Positions 8,317-18,577 are shown, counted from the stretch's first letter. The stretch: 64,000 nucleotides of DNA from Paenibacillus sp. 37 (GCF_008386395.1 NZ_CP043761.1:5146001-5210000); one strand, 5' to 3'. A program made the numbers and translations. The notes: generated by a model not told the origin, from the sequence alone.

Positions 8317-9942
8317 TTATTGTGCTCTCTCATGAAGAGGTTCCGTAAGATGGCGAATGATCTGATTGAGAATCAGAGTGTGTCCCGTAATTCCGTATCC
8401 GTCTACCCACAGGTGAGTATCTACGTAAAATACCCGATTATTTTTTACAGCCTTCAGGTCATTCCATTGCGGACTCTCCCATAGTTTCCTCATATTTTCT
8501 TCAGCACTGAAGTGCTGCATGATCCGCTTCTCCACAAACAAATAATCGGGATTGGCTTGTGTGAGCAGGTCCAGCGAACAAGGATTAAACCAAGCTGCAC
8601 CTGAATCAAGTGCTTGCGGCAGTGTTAATCCAAGCTGTTCATATAACAAGTGTGATACCCCGTGTGAATGCCCACCCAGATATCGATAACCAAATGCTTC
8701 TACCCTCAGCAGCATGACTGTCGATGCGGATTGAATGATGGGGTGCAACTGTCGCTTCGCTGCACTGACCTCGTGTTTCATCTGCAGATGCAGTCTATGG
8801 GCCTCTTCTTCTTTGAGAAACCAGCCTGCCAATTGATCGAGCATTGGTTCTACATCTTGATGAAGTCCGGTTAGAATCGGTGCAATTGTGCGCAGCCCCC
8901 TTTTGACCTCTTCCGTCAATACGTTTCCTATCAATATCTCCGGTTGAACTTGTCGAACAAGTTCTATCTCCACCTCATACTGTGTTACCTCCAGCATCTC
9001 TACTCCATACGATGTAAATTGTTCATGGTGATGTGGCGACAACAGGATCGGGGTGACCACTACGGCATGGGGGATGACACCCAGATGAATCATAATTTCT
9101 GCACAGATTGGAGAAAGTGATACGATCTTGCGCTGCGTCATCGTCTGCCTATATATCTTTGGTGATACGCCAGTCAGCTGTTTGAAGCGTCGGCTAAAAT
9201 AATGAGCATCTTCAAAACCAGATTTTTTGGCAATATCCAGTGAGGTTGCAGCTGTTAATATCAATTCTTCCTGCGCACGGTAGATCCGGTAGTGTGCCAG
9301 ATAATCCAGAGGTGGCTTACCATATCGCTCGCTAAATTTGCGGGAGTAATGCCATGGACTGATTCCGGCAATCTGAGCTAACTGTGTACGTGTAATGACC
9401 TGATCATAATGTTGCTGCATGTAGTCAATGGAGCGAAGTATAGCGTGTTCTGGCTTTAACTCGTCATCTGGCTGTTTCCGATAAAGATTACTTAACAACT
9501 CATATAACAAATGCTGATGGCCAACCCTTCCTGCACTCTGGTCCTGTGAATGCACTTCACTCCAATGCTGAATGATACTTGCCAAACCTCCACCGGACAG
9601 TTGAACTTTCTGATACGCCTCTCCTGACGGTAACTGCCATTCGAACTTCTCAGCTTCCCGTCTATCATGCAGCACCGAATATGTATCGAACTGAACATGC
9701 CAGCCTGCCAGATCCAGGTTGCCACCTTCAATGACCTCCATTACGGAGTTCTCTTCAAGCGCAATTAATTCTCCATAGGAGACGTGAACTCGGTGTCCAT
9801 TTATATTCCAGATCGCTTTTCCATCAATAATAAATATCAAGGTGTGACTGGAAAAGTGATGCAGCTCGCCTTTCGTTATCCATGCGTTGCTTAGTGCATT
9901 CGTTGACTTCCATTGAGCAATCCATTCCATGTTGTCAGACAT
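8317..9942 (-). CDS. Btr-like regulator: AraC domain fused to siderophore-binding domain
   Basis: 541 residues. Order: cupin-type arm (about 10-95), AraC double helix-turn-helix (about 165-265, with RSIDYMQQHYDQVITRTQLAQIAGISPWHYSRKF and the second helix pair ending GVSPKIYRQTM), then a FeuA-like periplasmic-binding fold kept in the cytoplasm (about 270-541). B. subtilis Btr has the same architecture and similar length (about 530); it senses ferric bacillibactin and activates feuABC. Here it lies just upstream of, and co-oriented with, the binding-protein/reductase pair, but the Fur box in the 102-bp gap shows that pair has its own promoter. Activation of that promoter on siderophore binding is inferred. 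Confidence 0.9.
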   Translation of the reverse strand: MSDNMEWIAQWKSTNALSNAWITKGELHHFSSHTLIFIIDGKAIWNINGHRVHVSYGELIALEENSVMEVIEGGNLDLAGWHVQFDTYSVLHDRREAEKFEWQLPSGEAYQKVQLSGGGLASIIQHWSEVHSQDQSAGRVGHQHLLYELLSNLYRKQPDDELKPEHAILRSIDYMQQHYDQVITRTQLAQIAGISPWHYSRKFSERYGKPPLDYLAHYRIYRAQEELILTAATSLDIAKKSGFEDAHYFSRRFKQLTGVSPKIYRQTMTQRKIVSLSPICAEIMIHLGVIPHAVVVTPILLSPHHHEQFTSYGVEMLEVTQYEVEIELVRQVQPEILIGNVLTEEVKRGLRTIAPILTGLHQDVEPMLDQLAGWFLKEEEAHRLHLQMKHEVSAAKRQLHPIIQSASTVMLLRVEAFGYRYLGGHSHGVSHLLYEQLGLTLPQALDSGAAWFNPCSLDLLTQANPDYLFVEKRIMQHFSAEENMRKLWESPQWNDLKAVKNNRVFYVDTHLWVDGYGITGHTLILNQIIRHLTEPLHERAQ

Positions 9943-10094
9943 AGGTTATCCTTTCAAAGGGATTAGTAATCCAGATTTATAGTTTTCACTATATCAAAAT
10001 ACATGACAAATCCATAACCAACAAGCTATGACTTGAATAAAATGGTGGACAGCTACTGAGCATTTCATACTAGTATTATTCAGATACAAAAACA

Positions 10095-10126
10095 ACAAAA
10101 GGCCCGTGCCATCAGGCACAGGCTCT
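10095..10126 (-). terminator. terminator of the EIIBC gene
   Basis: GCCTGTGCC/GGCACGGGC stem followed by a T-rich run on the minus strand. Confidence 0.85.
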
Positions 10127-10170
10127 TTATTACAACTTAAATGCTACTTCTCAATGCTACGTTTTACGTA

Positions 10171-11580
10171 TTACTCAATGCTGGATTTTGGTGACCCCTG
10201 TCCCCGTTTCTGTCCTTTTCCTGCCATCCAATACGTCAGTCCACATGAGACACCGAAAGCAATGACTACACCGATGCAAGTGTGTAACAGATTCAGGCTG
10301 CCCTCTTCGCTGAAGAGCGGGAGGCTGACCAAGCTCGGATTCCCAACGATAGCGAATGCCTTGACAGATAACAACCCAAAATACAGTCCACCCGCAGCTC
10401 CACCCAGTAATGCCGCATAGAAGGAGGATCTCTTTCTCATGTTGACTGCATACAATGCAGGCTCTACCACTCCAAGGAGGGCTGTTCCCGTTGCCCAGAA
10501 AGCAACTCTTCCGGAAGCTGACTCTTTCGAACGCAAAGCGGTTGCGAGCGCGGCCCCCGCTTGTCCTACAATCGCCACTAATATAGCAGGAATCACCATG
10601 GAAGAACCATTCATGAGCATATCATTCATGATGATGGCAAGCATCCAGTAGTGTAACCCCATAATAATCATCAGGGAGAAGACTGCCCCCAGTAACATCA
10701 CCGATATCACTGGAGCATTAGCTACTAGTGAATCCAATGCTTCCGGCAGATATTCATCAATCCAGGTTCCAACTGGACCAAGTATCATCAATACTAACGG
10801 AACAACAATCAGTAACGTCAGGAATGGAGCAAGCATGCCTTTGGCGAATTTTGGACTCCATCGTTCAACGAATCTTTCCAGGTAGGCCGCTGCACAGATC
10901 GTGAGAATGATCCAGATGGCCGTAGAGTACAAAGCAGGCTGAGACACCAGTGGCATACCCAGGAAATGAACCTCTTTTTCCCCTGACATCAGCATGGTCA
11001 TCTCCGGATAAAACATGAGTCCGCCAATCGATGCAGCAACATAGATGTTGCTCTTCAGCCGATACGCTGTGCTGATTGCTACCAATACAGGCAGTACATA
11101 AAGTACACTGTCTCCAATGATCCTGAATATCGTAAAGGTCTGGCTATCCATCAAAGCAGAAGAATCCGCAGAACTGTACGTATCCATTAACGCAATAATA
11201 GCGACTATAATTTTAATAACTGCGGCTCCGAGAATTGCAGGCATCAAGGGCATGAATACATCGGATACAAAATGTAAGATCGAGAATCTGTTCTTCTTCG
11301 CATGTCCCGCTTCCTGCAACGCTGTCCCTGTCGAATCCCAGGCGTCCATACCCAGTAACGCATTGTAGATCAGGGAAGATTCATCTCTTATTCTCAGATG
11401 ACACTGCTCACCTGTTACCTGAATATCTGCTACAACATATGTGGAGGCAAGAACCGACATGTTCAATTGTGTATTGTCCTTCAGTACCAGTGTCGTTGTC
11501 CCCTTATCATGTTCTACGAGCTTGATGTTCTCCTTGCCACCTGCGAGTTTCAACCAATCTTCAATCAGTGTGTTATGCAT
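10171..11580 (-). CDS. PTS EIIBC-like protein with degenerate EIIB domain
   Basis: 469 residues from the ATG at 11580 (AGGAG ten bases ahead; an upstream ATG at 11598 overlaps that RBS). The first 80 residues align with beta-glucoside-type EIIB (DWLKLAGGKENI...LIYNALLGM). Where BglP-type proteins have the phosphorylated cysteine in THCMTRLRF, this one reads EHDKGTTTLVL, with Asp25 at the Cys position. The EIIC part (about 95-460) is intact in appearance, with conserved GLHYWML and GVVEPALYAVNM motifs. There is no EIIA, hydrolase or PTS regulator nearby. It may be a facilitator, may borrow another EIIB, or may be decaying. The frame is open and well preserved. Confidence 0.8.
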   Translation of the reverse strand: MHNTLIEDWLKLAGGKENIKLVEHDKGTTTLVLKDNTQLNMSVLASTYVVADIQVTGEQCHLRIRDESSLIYNALLGMDAWDSTGTALQEAGHAKKNRFSILHFVSDVFMPLMPAILGAAVIKIIVAIIALMDTYSSADSSALMDSQTFTIFRIIGDSVLYVLPVLVAISTAYRLKSNIYVAASIGGLMFYPEMTMLMSGEKEVHFLGMPLVSQPALYSTAIWIILTICAAAYLERFVERWSPKFAKGMLAPFLTLLIVVPLVLMILGPVGTWIDEYLPEALDSLVANAPVISVMLLGAVFSLMIIMGLHYWMLAIIMNDMLMNGSSMVIPAILVAIVGQAGAALATALRSKESASGRVAFWATGTALLGVVEPALYAVNMRKRSSFYAALLGGAAGGLYFGLLSVKAFAIVGNPSLVSLPLFSEEGSLNLLHTCIGVVIAFGVSCGLTYWMAGKGQKRGQGSPKSSIE

Positions 11581-11751
11581 TATGTACAATCTCCTCATGT
11601 TACGGTAAACCCGTGTTTTGTGATGTGTTATGATCTAATCTGCCTCTATCTATATACACATTTCCATGAAAAAACTTCAATAGGATAAAAAAACTAATTT
11701 CCCTGACATTGCATGTTCATTTATACAAGGTATATGGACCTATGAAGGTCG

Positions 11752-11785
11752 AAAAAGAAAAAAAGCCTACTCTTATGTAGGCTCT
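11752..11785 (-). terminator. terminator of the hcp gene
   Basis: AGCCTAC/GTAGGCT stem with a long T-rich run on the minus strand, downstream of the hcp stop codon. Confidence 0.85.
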
Positions 11786-11837
11786 TATCCATCTTTACTT
11801 ATGAGTCATACTCTACATGTAAATATACATCCTCATC

Positions 11838-13130
11838 CTATGACAGTGCCAACATCGCGTTCATATCTTCTTCTGCTGTTGTAATTAACTTCAGCCCGAA
11901 CATATCCACGAGTACATCCAAGACACCTTCCGATATGAACTCAGGCGGTTTTGGTCCAATGCGAATGTCCTGAATGCCGAGGCTGAATAGGCCAAGCAGG
12001 ATCGCAACTGCTTTTTGCTCAAACCAGGACAGCACAATGCTGACAGGTAACTCATTTACAGTACAGCCAAAAGCATCCGCTAAAGCCATTGCGATTTTCA
12101 CCGTAGAACCGGAATTGTTGCATTGACCCAGATCAATATAACGCGGTATACCCGTTTCTCCAACCGTACCATAATCCACATCGTTGAAGCGGAACTTACC
12201 ACAGGATGTCGTAAGGATTACAGTATCATTCGGCAAGGATGTCGCGAGTTCACGATAGTAGTTGCCACCTTTGCCTGGCGCATCACAACCGGCAATAACG
12301 AAGAATCGACGGATATGACCGTCTTTCACCGCTTGAATAATCTCGGGCGCAAGCCCAATCACGGTCTCATGATGGTATCCTGTTGTTAAGACTTGCTCCG
12401 ATTGTACATTAGCCGCAGGCAGTGACAATGCACGTTCAATCAGCGGTGAGAAGTCATCATCCATAATCTTGGCAACCCCCTCCAGACCCGCCACTTCGTA
12501 TGAGAAAAAGCGGTCTGCATAGGTGCCTTTAATCGGCATAACACAGTTGGTTGTTGCAAGAATAGCACCCGGGAATTGTTCGAACAGTCTGCGCTGATCG
12601 TACCATGCTTTACCGATATTACCCTTGAGATGGGCATATTTCTTCAGCGCCGGATAACCGTGGGCAGGCAACATTTCCGAGTGGGTATAGATGTTGATTC
12701 CTTTCCCTTCGGTTTGACGTAACAACTCCTCCAATGCATACAGATTATGCCCTGTCACCACGATGCACTGTCCTTCAATCTGGTTCTGGCTAACCGTAAT
12801 CGGTTGCGGTACACCAAAGCGGTCCGTGTGCGCACGATCCAGCACATCCATAATGCGGATGGCTGCATTACCTACCTTCATCGCCATCTCCAGATGTTCC
12901 TGTACATTAAAATTCGAGTTCGTTAATGTCATATATAATGCCTCATGTGTAATCCGATCCACCTCAGGATCATGATATCCCAACTGGCGTGCATGTGTCG
13001 CATAAGCAGCGATACCTTTTAACGCAAAAATCATCGTATCCTGCAAACTTGCAATTGTTTCGTTTTTGCCGCATACCCCTACCACGGTACACCCGCCACT
13101 CGGCGTCTGTTCGCACTGATAACAAAACAT
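11838..13130 (-). CDS. hcp: hybrid-cluster protein / hydroxylamine reductase, short form
   Basis: 430 residues from the ATG at 13130 (GGAGGGG six bases ahead). The N-terminal cysteine pattern C3-x2-C6-x7-C14-x5-C20 binds the cubane cluster. Later motifs ATTNCVMPIKGTYADRF, VIAGCDAPGKGGNYYREL, LTTSCGKFRFND and GQCNNSGS hold the hybrid-cluster ligands. Full Hcp proteins have about 550 residues; the shorter length fits the class lacking one three-helix bundle. Family function: reduction of hydroxylamine or NO-derived species, usually made under oxygen limitation or nitrosative stress. It is transcribed alone and is divergent from the P-type ATPase gene; an Fnr-like site lies in the shared gap. 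Confidence 0.9.
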   Translation of the reverse strand: MFCYQCEQTPSGGCTVVGVCGKNETIASLQDTMIFALKGIAAYATHARQLGYHDPEVDRITHEALYMTLTNSNFNVQEHLEMAMKVGNAAIRIMDVLDRAHTDRFGVPQPITVSQNQIEGQCIVVTGHNLYALEELLRQTEGKGINIYTHSEMLPAHGYPALKKYAHLKGNIGKAWYDQRRLFEQFPGAILATTNCVMPIKGTYADRFFSYEVAGLEGVAKIMDDDFSPLIERALSLPAANVQSEQVLTTGYHHETVIGLAPEIIQAVKDGHIRRFFVIAGCDAPGKGGNYYRELATSLPNDTVILTTSCGKFRFNDVDYGTVGETGIPRYIDLGQCNNSGSTVKIAMALADAFGCTVNELPVSIVLSWFEQKAVAILLGLFSLGIQDIRIGPKPPEFISEGVLDVLVDMFGLKLITTAEEDMNAMLALS

Positions 13131-13436
13131 ATGATTCCCCTCCAAACTTAGATTAAACGCAGTTCGTTATGTAATAGCGTAACAGACCCTGATATGAGCT
13201 AGTGTGATGGTGCACACAGTATTTAATCTAAATCTATATTGGTTTTCTAAACCATCATGCAAACTGGAAATAATAATATTCGAAAAAAGGCATATCTCGG
13301 ATCATTATGAAAAATACTGTGTACAGCTAAAAATGTATAAATCCATAATCTTAAAAAAATACGAAAATGAAACGATTCTAGATTTTGCCCGTAAGGGTAA
13401 TACACAGAGAAATCTAATATTCAAGGAGCTGGTCAA
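13131..13436. other. 306-bp divergent promoter region between hcp and the ATPase gene
   Basis: AT-rich. It holds the RBS of both flanking genes and a CRP/Fnr-like motif at 13203-13218. An open frame starting at 13204 has no RBS and overlaps the ATPase gene, so I do not call it. Confidence 0.6.
13203..13218. promoter_or_regulatory. Fnr/CRP-like site
   Basis: TGTGATGGTGCACACA matches TGTGA-N6-TCACA with one mismatch. It lies 73 bp upstream of the hcp start and on the divergent side of the ATPase gene. Fnr control would suit hcp but is inference. Confidence 0.4.
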
Positions 13437-16088
13437 TTGCAACATTATAGACACAGTGCGGAGGAAACCCTTCAGGATGTACAGAGTTCCTCCAAGGGAC
13501 TCACGACCTCCGAAGCTGCCAAGAGACTTGAAACGGAAGGATATAACGAGTTAAAAGGGAAAGATGCAACACCAGTCTGGAAATTGTTCCTCGAAAATTT
13601 CAAAGATCCGATGGTCATCGTGCTGCTGATTGCAGCCGCGGTACAGGTTGTACTTGGACACCTGATTGAATCGTTGATCATATTCCTGGTTATTTTGCTC
13701 AACGCGGTAATCAGTGTTGTACAGACCAAAAAAGCCGAGAGTTCACTTGACGCGCTGAAACAGATGTCTGCACCCGAAGCAAAGGTCATTCGTGACGGGC
13801 AGAAAAAAACCATTCCGGCGAGGGAACTCGTTCCCGGTGATATTGTTATGCTGGATGCAGGTGATTATGTCCCCGCAGACGGGCGTATCCTGGAATCAGG
13901 AAGTCTGAAAATCAACGAAGGCATGTTGACCGGAGAATCCGAAGCTGCGGAAAAACACGCTGATGCCATCCCGGATGAAGCTCCAATCGGAGATCGTCGC
14001 AATATGGCCTTCAGTGGCTCACTGGTCGTATATGGACGAGGCATGCTTGTCATTACAGGTACGGCTCTCAAGACGGAAATTGGTAAAATTGCCGAACTGA
14101 TCGAAAATGCCGAAGCCAAGAATACGCCGTTACAGCGTAAGTTGGAATCATTCAGCAAAAAATTGGGCTTTTTCATCCTGGGGTTGTCGATTCTCATCTT
14201 TGGCATAGAAGCCGGTCGTGTATGGTTGACCGAAGGTACGGAGAATATCGGGCCTTCCATCGTAAATGCACTGATGTTTGCCGTAGCTGTTGCGGTTGCT
14301 GCCATTCCTGAGGCGTTATCCTCCATTGTGACGATCGTATTGTCACTCGGAACGAATAAGATGGCCAAACAACATGCGATCATTCGCAGACTGCCTGCCG
14401 TGGAGGCGCTCGGTTCTGCCAGTATCATCTGTACGGATAAAACAGGAACACTAACTCAGAATAAGATGACTGTCGTTGATTATTACATTCCCCATGGTAC
14501 CAAGGACGAATTCCCCGATGATCCCGATCAGTGGTCGGAAGAGGAACGACGTCTGTTACATATTGCAGTGCTCTGCAATGATTCGAATATTAACCAGGAA
14601 GGCAAGGAACTGGGTGATCCAACCGAAGTGGCTCTCATTGCCTTCAGCAACCGGGTGAACAAGGATTACAATGAAATCCGTGACCAGTTCCCGCGTGAAG
14701 CTGAGCTTCCTTTTGACTCGGATCGAAAACTCATGAGTACGGTGCATACCTTCGAGGGACAGACGGCTTTGCTGACCAAAGGTGGACCGGATGTGCTGTT
14801 CAGCCGCTGTAGTCATGTATTTATCAATGGTGAAGTTCAGCCCCTCACACCCGAGATTCGCACACAGTTTGAAGAGAAAAATGAGGCCTTCTCCAAACGT
14901 GCCTTCCGCGTACTGGCCTATGCGTACAAAAAATTTGATGACAAAAACCAGGTCACCATTGATGACGAGCATGATCTGACACTGGTTGGCCTGACAGCGA
15001 TGATTGACCCACCGCGTGAAGCGGTATACGGGTCGATTGAAGAGTCCAAAAAAGCGGGCATTCGCACCATCATGATCACCGGAGATCACAAAACGACGGC
15101 TCAGGCGATCGGTGTGGATATCGGCCTTGCAGAACCGGATGATCTCGCCATTACCGGTGCCGAACTGGACAAAATGTCTGATGAAGAGCTGGATCAACAA
15201 CTCGAACACATCTCGGTATACGCCAGAGTATCACCTGAGAATAAAATCCGGATCGTGCGTGCATGGCAACGCAAAGGCAAGGTTGCAGCGATGACCGGAG
15301 ACGGAGTTAATGACGCACCAGCGCTAAAACAGGCTGACATCGGCGTAGCGATGGGTAGCGGAACGGATGTCGCCAAGGATGCGGCTGCCATGATTCTGAC
15401 GGATGATAACTTTGTCTCCATTGTAAATGCGGTCAGTGTTGGGCGGATGGTATTTGATAACATCAAAAAAGCCATCGCTTACCTGTTCGCCGGTAACCTC
15501 GGCGCCATTATCGCCATTTTGTTTGCCTTGATTGTCGGCTGGGTTAATCCGTTTACGGCCCTTCAGCTGCTGTTCATCAATCTGGTGAACGACTCCCTGC
15601 CTGCCATTGCTTTGGGTACAGAGAAACCAGAGCCAGATGTCATGCGGCGTAAACCACGTGATATTAACGAGGGTATCTTCGCAGGTGGAACCCTGCAGGC
15701 TGTGATTACACGTGGTGTCCTGATTGGTGCAGCTGTTATTGTGTCTCAATATATTGGACTTGGTATTTCGGAGGAAATCAGTGTGGCTATGGCCTTCACA
15801 ACCCTGATTCTGGCACGCAGTCTGCAAACATTTGCAGCACGTTCCAACACACAGACGATCTTCCAGGTGGGTTTTATGACCAATAAATTCGTGCTTGGCT
15901 CCATCCTGGTATGTCTCTGTCTCTATGCAATTACACTGATTCCAGGTGTTCGCGGCGTCTTCGCCATCCCGGATACATTCGGCTGGAATGAGTTCCTGAT
16001 TGCAGGCGGACTTGCTCTTGCTGCAGTCATACTGATGGATGTCATCAAGTGGATTCGCAATCGCGGCAAACAAGTTACTGCGGCATAA
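13437..16088 (+). CDS. P-type cation-transporting ATPase (P2 type, Ca2+-ATPase-like)
   Basis: 883 residues from a TTG start with AAGGAG eight bases upstream. Domains in order: N-terminal cation-ATPase domain; membrane helices 1-2; actuator domain with the LTGES motif; helix 4 with IPEALSSIV; phosphorylation site [14 protein letters not shown]; nucleotide domain; hinge [22 protein letters not shown]-terminal membrane helices with [22 protein letters not shown]. This is the architecture of bacterial SERCA-like ATPases, which expel Ca2+ or, in relatives, Na+ or Mn2+. The ion-binding helix reads PEAL rather than PEGLPA, so the ion is not certain. It ends with a strong terminator and is a single-gene unit. 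Confidence 0.9.
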   Translation: MQHYRHSAEETLQDVQSSSKGLTTSEAAKRLETEGYNELKGKDATPVWKLFLENFKDPMVIVLLIAAAVQVVLGHLIESLIIFLVILLNAVISVVQTKKAESSLDALKQMSAPEAKVIRDGQKKTIPARELVPGDIVMLDAGDYVPADGRILESGSLKINEGMLTGESEAAEKHADAIPDEAPIGDRRNMAFSGSLVVYGRGMLVITGTALKTEIGKIAELIENAEAKNTPLQRKLESFSKKLGFFILGLSILIFGIEAGRVWLTEGTENIGPSIVNALMFAVAVAVAAIPEALSSIVTIVLSLGTNKMAKQHAIIRRLPAVEALGSASIICTDKTGTLTQNKMTVVDYYIPHGTKDEFPDDPDQWSEEERRLLHIAVLCNDSNINQEGKELGDPTEVALIAFSNRVNKDYNEIRDQFPREAELPFDSDRKLMSTVHTFEGQTALLTKGGPDVLFSRCSHVFINGEVQPLTPEIRTQFEEKNEAFSKRAFRVLAYAYKKFDDKNQVTIDDEHDLTLVGLTAMIDPPREAVYGSIEESKKAGIRTIMITGDHKTTAQAIGVDIGLAEPDDLAITGAELDKMSDEELDQQLEHISVYARVSPENKIRIVRAWQRKGKVAAMTGDGVNDAPALKQADIGVAMGSGTDVAKDAAAMILTDDNFVSIVNAVSVGRMVFDNIKKAIAYLFAGNLGAIIAILFALIVGWVNPFTALQLLFINLVNDSLPAIALGTEKPEPDVMRRKPRDINEGIFAGGTLQAVITRGVLIGAAVIVSQYIGLGISEEISVAMAFTTLILARSLQTFAARSNTQTIFQVGFMTNKFVLGSILVCLCLYAITLIPGVRGVFAIPDTFGWNEFLIAGGLALAAVILMDVIKWIRNRGKQVTAA

Positions 16089-16112
16089 GATCTGCAGATA
16101 TCGTACGTATGC

Positions 16113-16160
16113 ACAAACAGGCGCCCGTTATCGGAGCGCCTGTTTGTTTATCGTATTTTT
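16113..16160 (+). terminator. terminator of the P-type ATPase gene
   Basis: Perfect 12-bp stem ACAAACAGGCGC/GCGCCTGTTTGT followed by T-rich sequence. Confidence 0.92.
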
Positions 16161-16229
16161 TTACAAAGTCAAAGAATACACTTCTCATCCATAACGATGT
16201 TTATGTTTTCTAAGCCATCCTCGAAATTG

Positions 16230-16430
16230 CTAAGCATTAAGTTGATATCTATATACCAACCAACAGATGGACAGGATCAGGATACATATTCCCCAGGATA
16301 CCGTGGGGAAGGTCGCCGACCAATTGAACTTTTCTTTCCCTTTTGAACCATTTGTTAATCCGGATGCTATTAACGCCACTCCAATAATTAAACCGATCTG
16401 GGCAAACAACAACAAAATTCCTTCTACCAT
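16230..16430 (-). CDS. small two-helix membrane protein, unknown function
   Basis: 66 residues: helix 1 at about 4-24 (ILLLFAQIGLIIGVALIASGL), a basic loop (NGSKGKEKFNW), helix 2 at about 45-62. RBS GAGGGAG nine bases before the ATG supports expression. No family recognised. It is followed by the ATPase terminator on the opposite strand. Confidence 0.6.
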   Translation of the reverse strand: MVEGILLLFAQIGLIIGVALIASGLTNGSKGKEKFNWSATFPTVSWGICILILSICWLVYRYQLNA

Positions 16431-16507
16431 GTAGATAACTCCCTCACATACTCCGCTATCAATTTGAGCATCATTAGCGTTTAATAAGTCCGTTTTCTGT
16501 ACTGTAT

Positions 16508-16894
16508 CTAATTACCCTGTTTTATGCCAAAAGCGATCCATCTTCCATCGATATCCTCGATCACAAACTCCTTGTTATTATAGTCTGTATGATTCAAGAC
16601 ACGTACGATTTTCACATCTGCGTTGATCAATTCCTGTTGAAGCTCTTCCTGGTTCTGGGTAATAAAATATGCGTCATATCCATAACCATATAATTCTCTG
16701 TTGGGAATGACCTTCTGTCCATTGCTTTGGGTCAAAATAATCTCGGTAAGATCACGATAAAGACATACATGAGGTTCCTCGGCATCAAGATATTCGACGA
16801 CTCGAAAGCCCATCTTTTCTTCATAAAACTGCGCGGTACGCTTCATATCCAGCGTCGGAAATACGCTGTGGGACATTAATAATGCATGAGTCAT
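16508..16894 (-). CDS. VOC-superfamily (glyoxalase/bleomycin-resistance fold) protein
   Basis: 128 residues from the ATG at 16894, chosen because AAGGAG lies nine bases upstream; the longer frame starting at 16921 would bury this RBS. Single VOC domain pattern: SVFPTLDMKRTAQFYEEKMGFRVVEYL at the start and EFVIEDIDGRWIAFGI at the end. Related proteins resemble bleomycin-resistance dimers that sequester drugs rather than enzymes, but the ligand is unknown. Confidence 0.8.
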   Translation of the reverse strand: MTHALLMSHSVFPTLDMKRTAQFYEEKMGFRVVEYLDAEEPHVCLYRDLTEIILTQSNGQKVIPNRELYGYGYDAYFITQNQEELQQELINADVKIVRVLNHTDYNNKEFVIEDIDGRWIAFGIKQGN

Positions 16895-17178
16895 GGGTAT
16901 AATCTCCTTCATTTTCAACATGCTAATAACTTACATATCTAATTACCTCACCGTGATCCATCCGCTTATGTATGTTCAATGATCATTTTAGTTAAATTCA
17001 GGAAATCCGTCTATTGTTTATTATTAATATCTCTCTATGCTCATCACATCCGAACGAATCAGTATGACATTATTGCCATATGATGAAATGGAGTGTAAAA
17101 TGGTATATTGCTTTTATACAAAATTTCCTTTGAGGTTTTATCCGAATTCATATTCATACCCAAGACAGGAATGGTACC

Positions 17179-18519
17179 GTGAAAGATAAAATTGTCATGC
17201 CACTCTGGACATGCTGTCTGTTCATCGTTGTGATGAATACCACCATGTTCAATGTTTCTTTGCCAGTCATTATTCAAGATCTACAGATTACCTCGGACCT
17301 GGGGTCTTGGGTCATCTCAAGTTATTCGATTGGTTACGCCCTGTCGACGGTGATCTACAGTCGATTGTCAGACCGTATCCCGGTACGCAAACTGTTAACG
17401 GTCGGGCTTCTGATCCTGGGGTTATCTTCGTTGCTCGGATTATTCGCGCATAACTTCGCGATCTTGTTGCTAACACGCATACTACAATCTGCGGGTGCAG
17501 GAGTTATGGCCGGGCTGGGTCTCGTCATTGCAAGTCGTTACATCCCGGTGGAACGACGCGGAGCTGCCATCGCACTGATCTCATCAGGTAGCGCCATGGC
17601 TTTTGGACTTGGCCCCATTGTCGGCGGACTCATTAGCGAGTACTGGGGCTGGAACGGACTTTTTGCCATAACCGTGCTTGTCCTGCTCGCCCTGCCTGTA
17701 TTGCTCTATTTTCTCCCCCGTGAATCGGTCAAAACAGATCAGCCGTTCGATGTTATTGGGGCCATACTAACCGTCATTAACGCCACTACACTTCTGGTAG
17801 CGATCACCCAGCAGTCCTGGTTGTGGTTTGCCATTGGCATTATTTCACTTGTTGCACATCTCCTGTATATTCGGAAAGCGAGTCTTCCGTTTGTGAATCC
17901 ACAAGTATTCCGAACGCCAGGATACACCCGGTTGATCCTTATCGGATTCTGCGTGCTGGTGGTGAATCTGGGCAATCTGTTTTTGATGCCACTTGTGCTT
18001 GCTGATCTATATGGGCGCTCTTCACTCGCCATTGGCTTGCTGATTGCTCCTGGAGCTATTGTTGCAGCATTCTGCACCCGTTTCGTTGGACGCTGGATCG
18101 ACCGTTATGGCAATATGCGATTTATGATCATCGGACACACCCTGCTCGCAGCGGTACTTGCTTTATTCATGCTCGAACTGGATCAATCCGCCCTGATCAT
18201 TACCAGTGGTTATCTCTTTTTCTCACCGGCACTCTCAGCCTCCATGGCTTCACTGAATAATGAAGCGTCACGAGTGCTGCCCAAAGCCCAGATAGGTTCC
18301 GGTATGGGCATGTTACAATTGATTCAGTTCTTCGGTGGTTCGGTGTCTGTAGCTGTGTGTGGGCTGCTGCTACACAGCATTCCGGGAGTCTCGGTCGAGG
18401 AAGCTTATCATGTGGTGTATGCTTGTCTGTTGTTCGTCTGTGTTGTTTCACTCGGTCTGACCGTCTGGCATAGCAGAGCTTCACGCTCAGGCATTAAATC
18501 GGTTACATTGGACAATTGA
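17179..18519 (+). CDS. MFS efflux transporter, 14-helix DHA2 type
   Basis: 446 residues from a GTG start (AGGA ten bases upstream). It begins with the helix motif of TetA(L)/QacA-like pumps (VVMNTTMFNVSLPVIIQDL), followed by motif A-like SRLSDRIPVRKLL and motif C-like GSAMAFGLGPIVGGLIS. About 14 hydrophobic helices are visible. Family role is proton-coupled export of drugs or metabolites; substrate unknown. Convergent with the DUF2625 gene, sharing a hairpin terminator. Confidence 0.85.
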   Translation: MKDKIVMPLWTCCLFIVVMNTTMFNVSLPVIIQDLQITSDLGSWVISSYSIGYALSTVIYSRLSDRIPVRKLLTVGLLILGLSSLLGLFAHNFAILLLTRILQSAGAGVMAGLGLVIASRYIPVERRGAAIALISSGSAMAFGLGPIVGGLISEYWGWNGLFAITVLVLLALPVLLYFLPRESVKTDQPFDVIGAILTVINATTLLVAITQQSWLWFAIGIISLVAHLLYIRKASLPFVNPQVFRTPGYTRLILIGFCVLVVNLGNLFLMPLVLADLYGRSSLAIGLLIAPGAIVAAFCTRFVGRWIDRYGNMRFMIIGHTLLAAVLALFMLELDQSALIITSGYLFFSPALSASMASLNNEASRVLPKAQIGSGMGMLQLIQFFGGSVSVAVCGLLLHSIPGVSVEEAYHVVYACLLFVCVVSLGLTVWHSRASRSGIKSVTLDN

Positions 18520-18544
18520 TAATTGATGTTTAAAGTTCAGAACA

Positions 18545-18577
18545 AAAAGGCTTGCGCCAAGCGCGAGCCTTTTTTAG
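18545..18577. terminator. bidirectional terminator between MFS and DUF2625 genes
   Basis: AGGCTTGCGC/GCGCGAGCCT stem with A-run on the left and T-run on the right. Confidence 0.88.

Noticed and set aside
13204..13554. 116-codon open frame ahead of the P-type ATPase gene
   Set aside because: Overlaps the ATPase start in another frame, lacks an RBS, and covers the promoter region.
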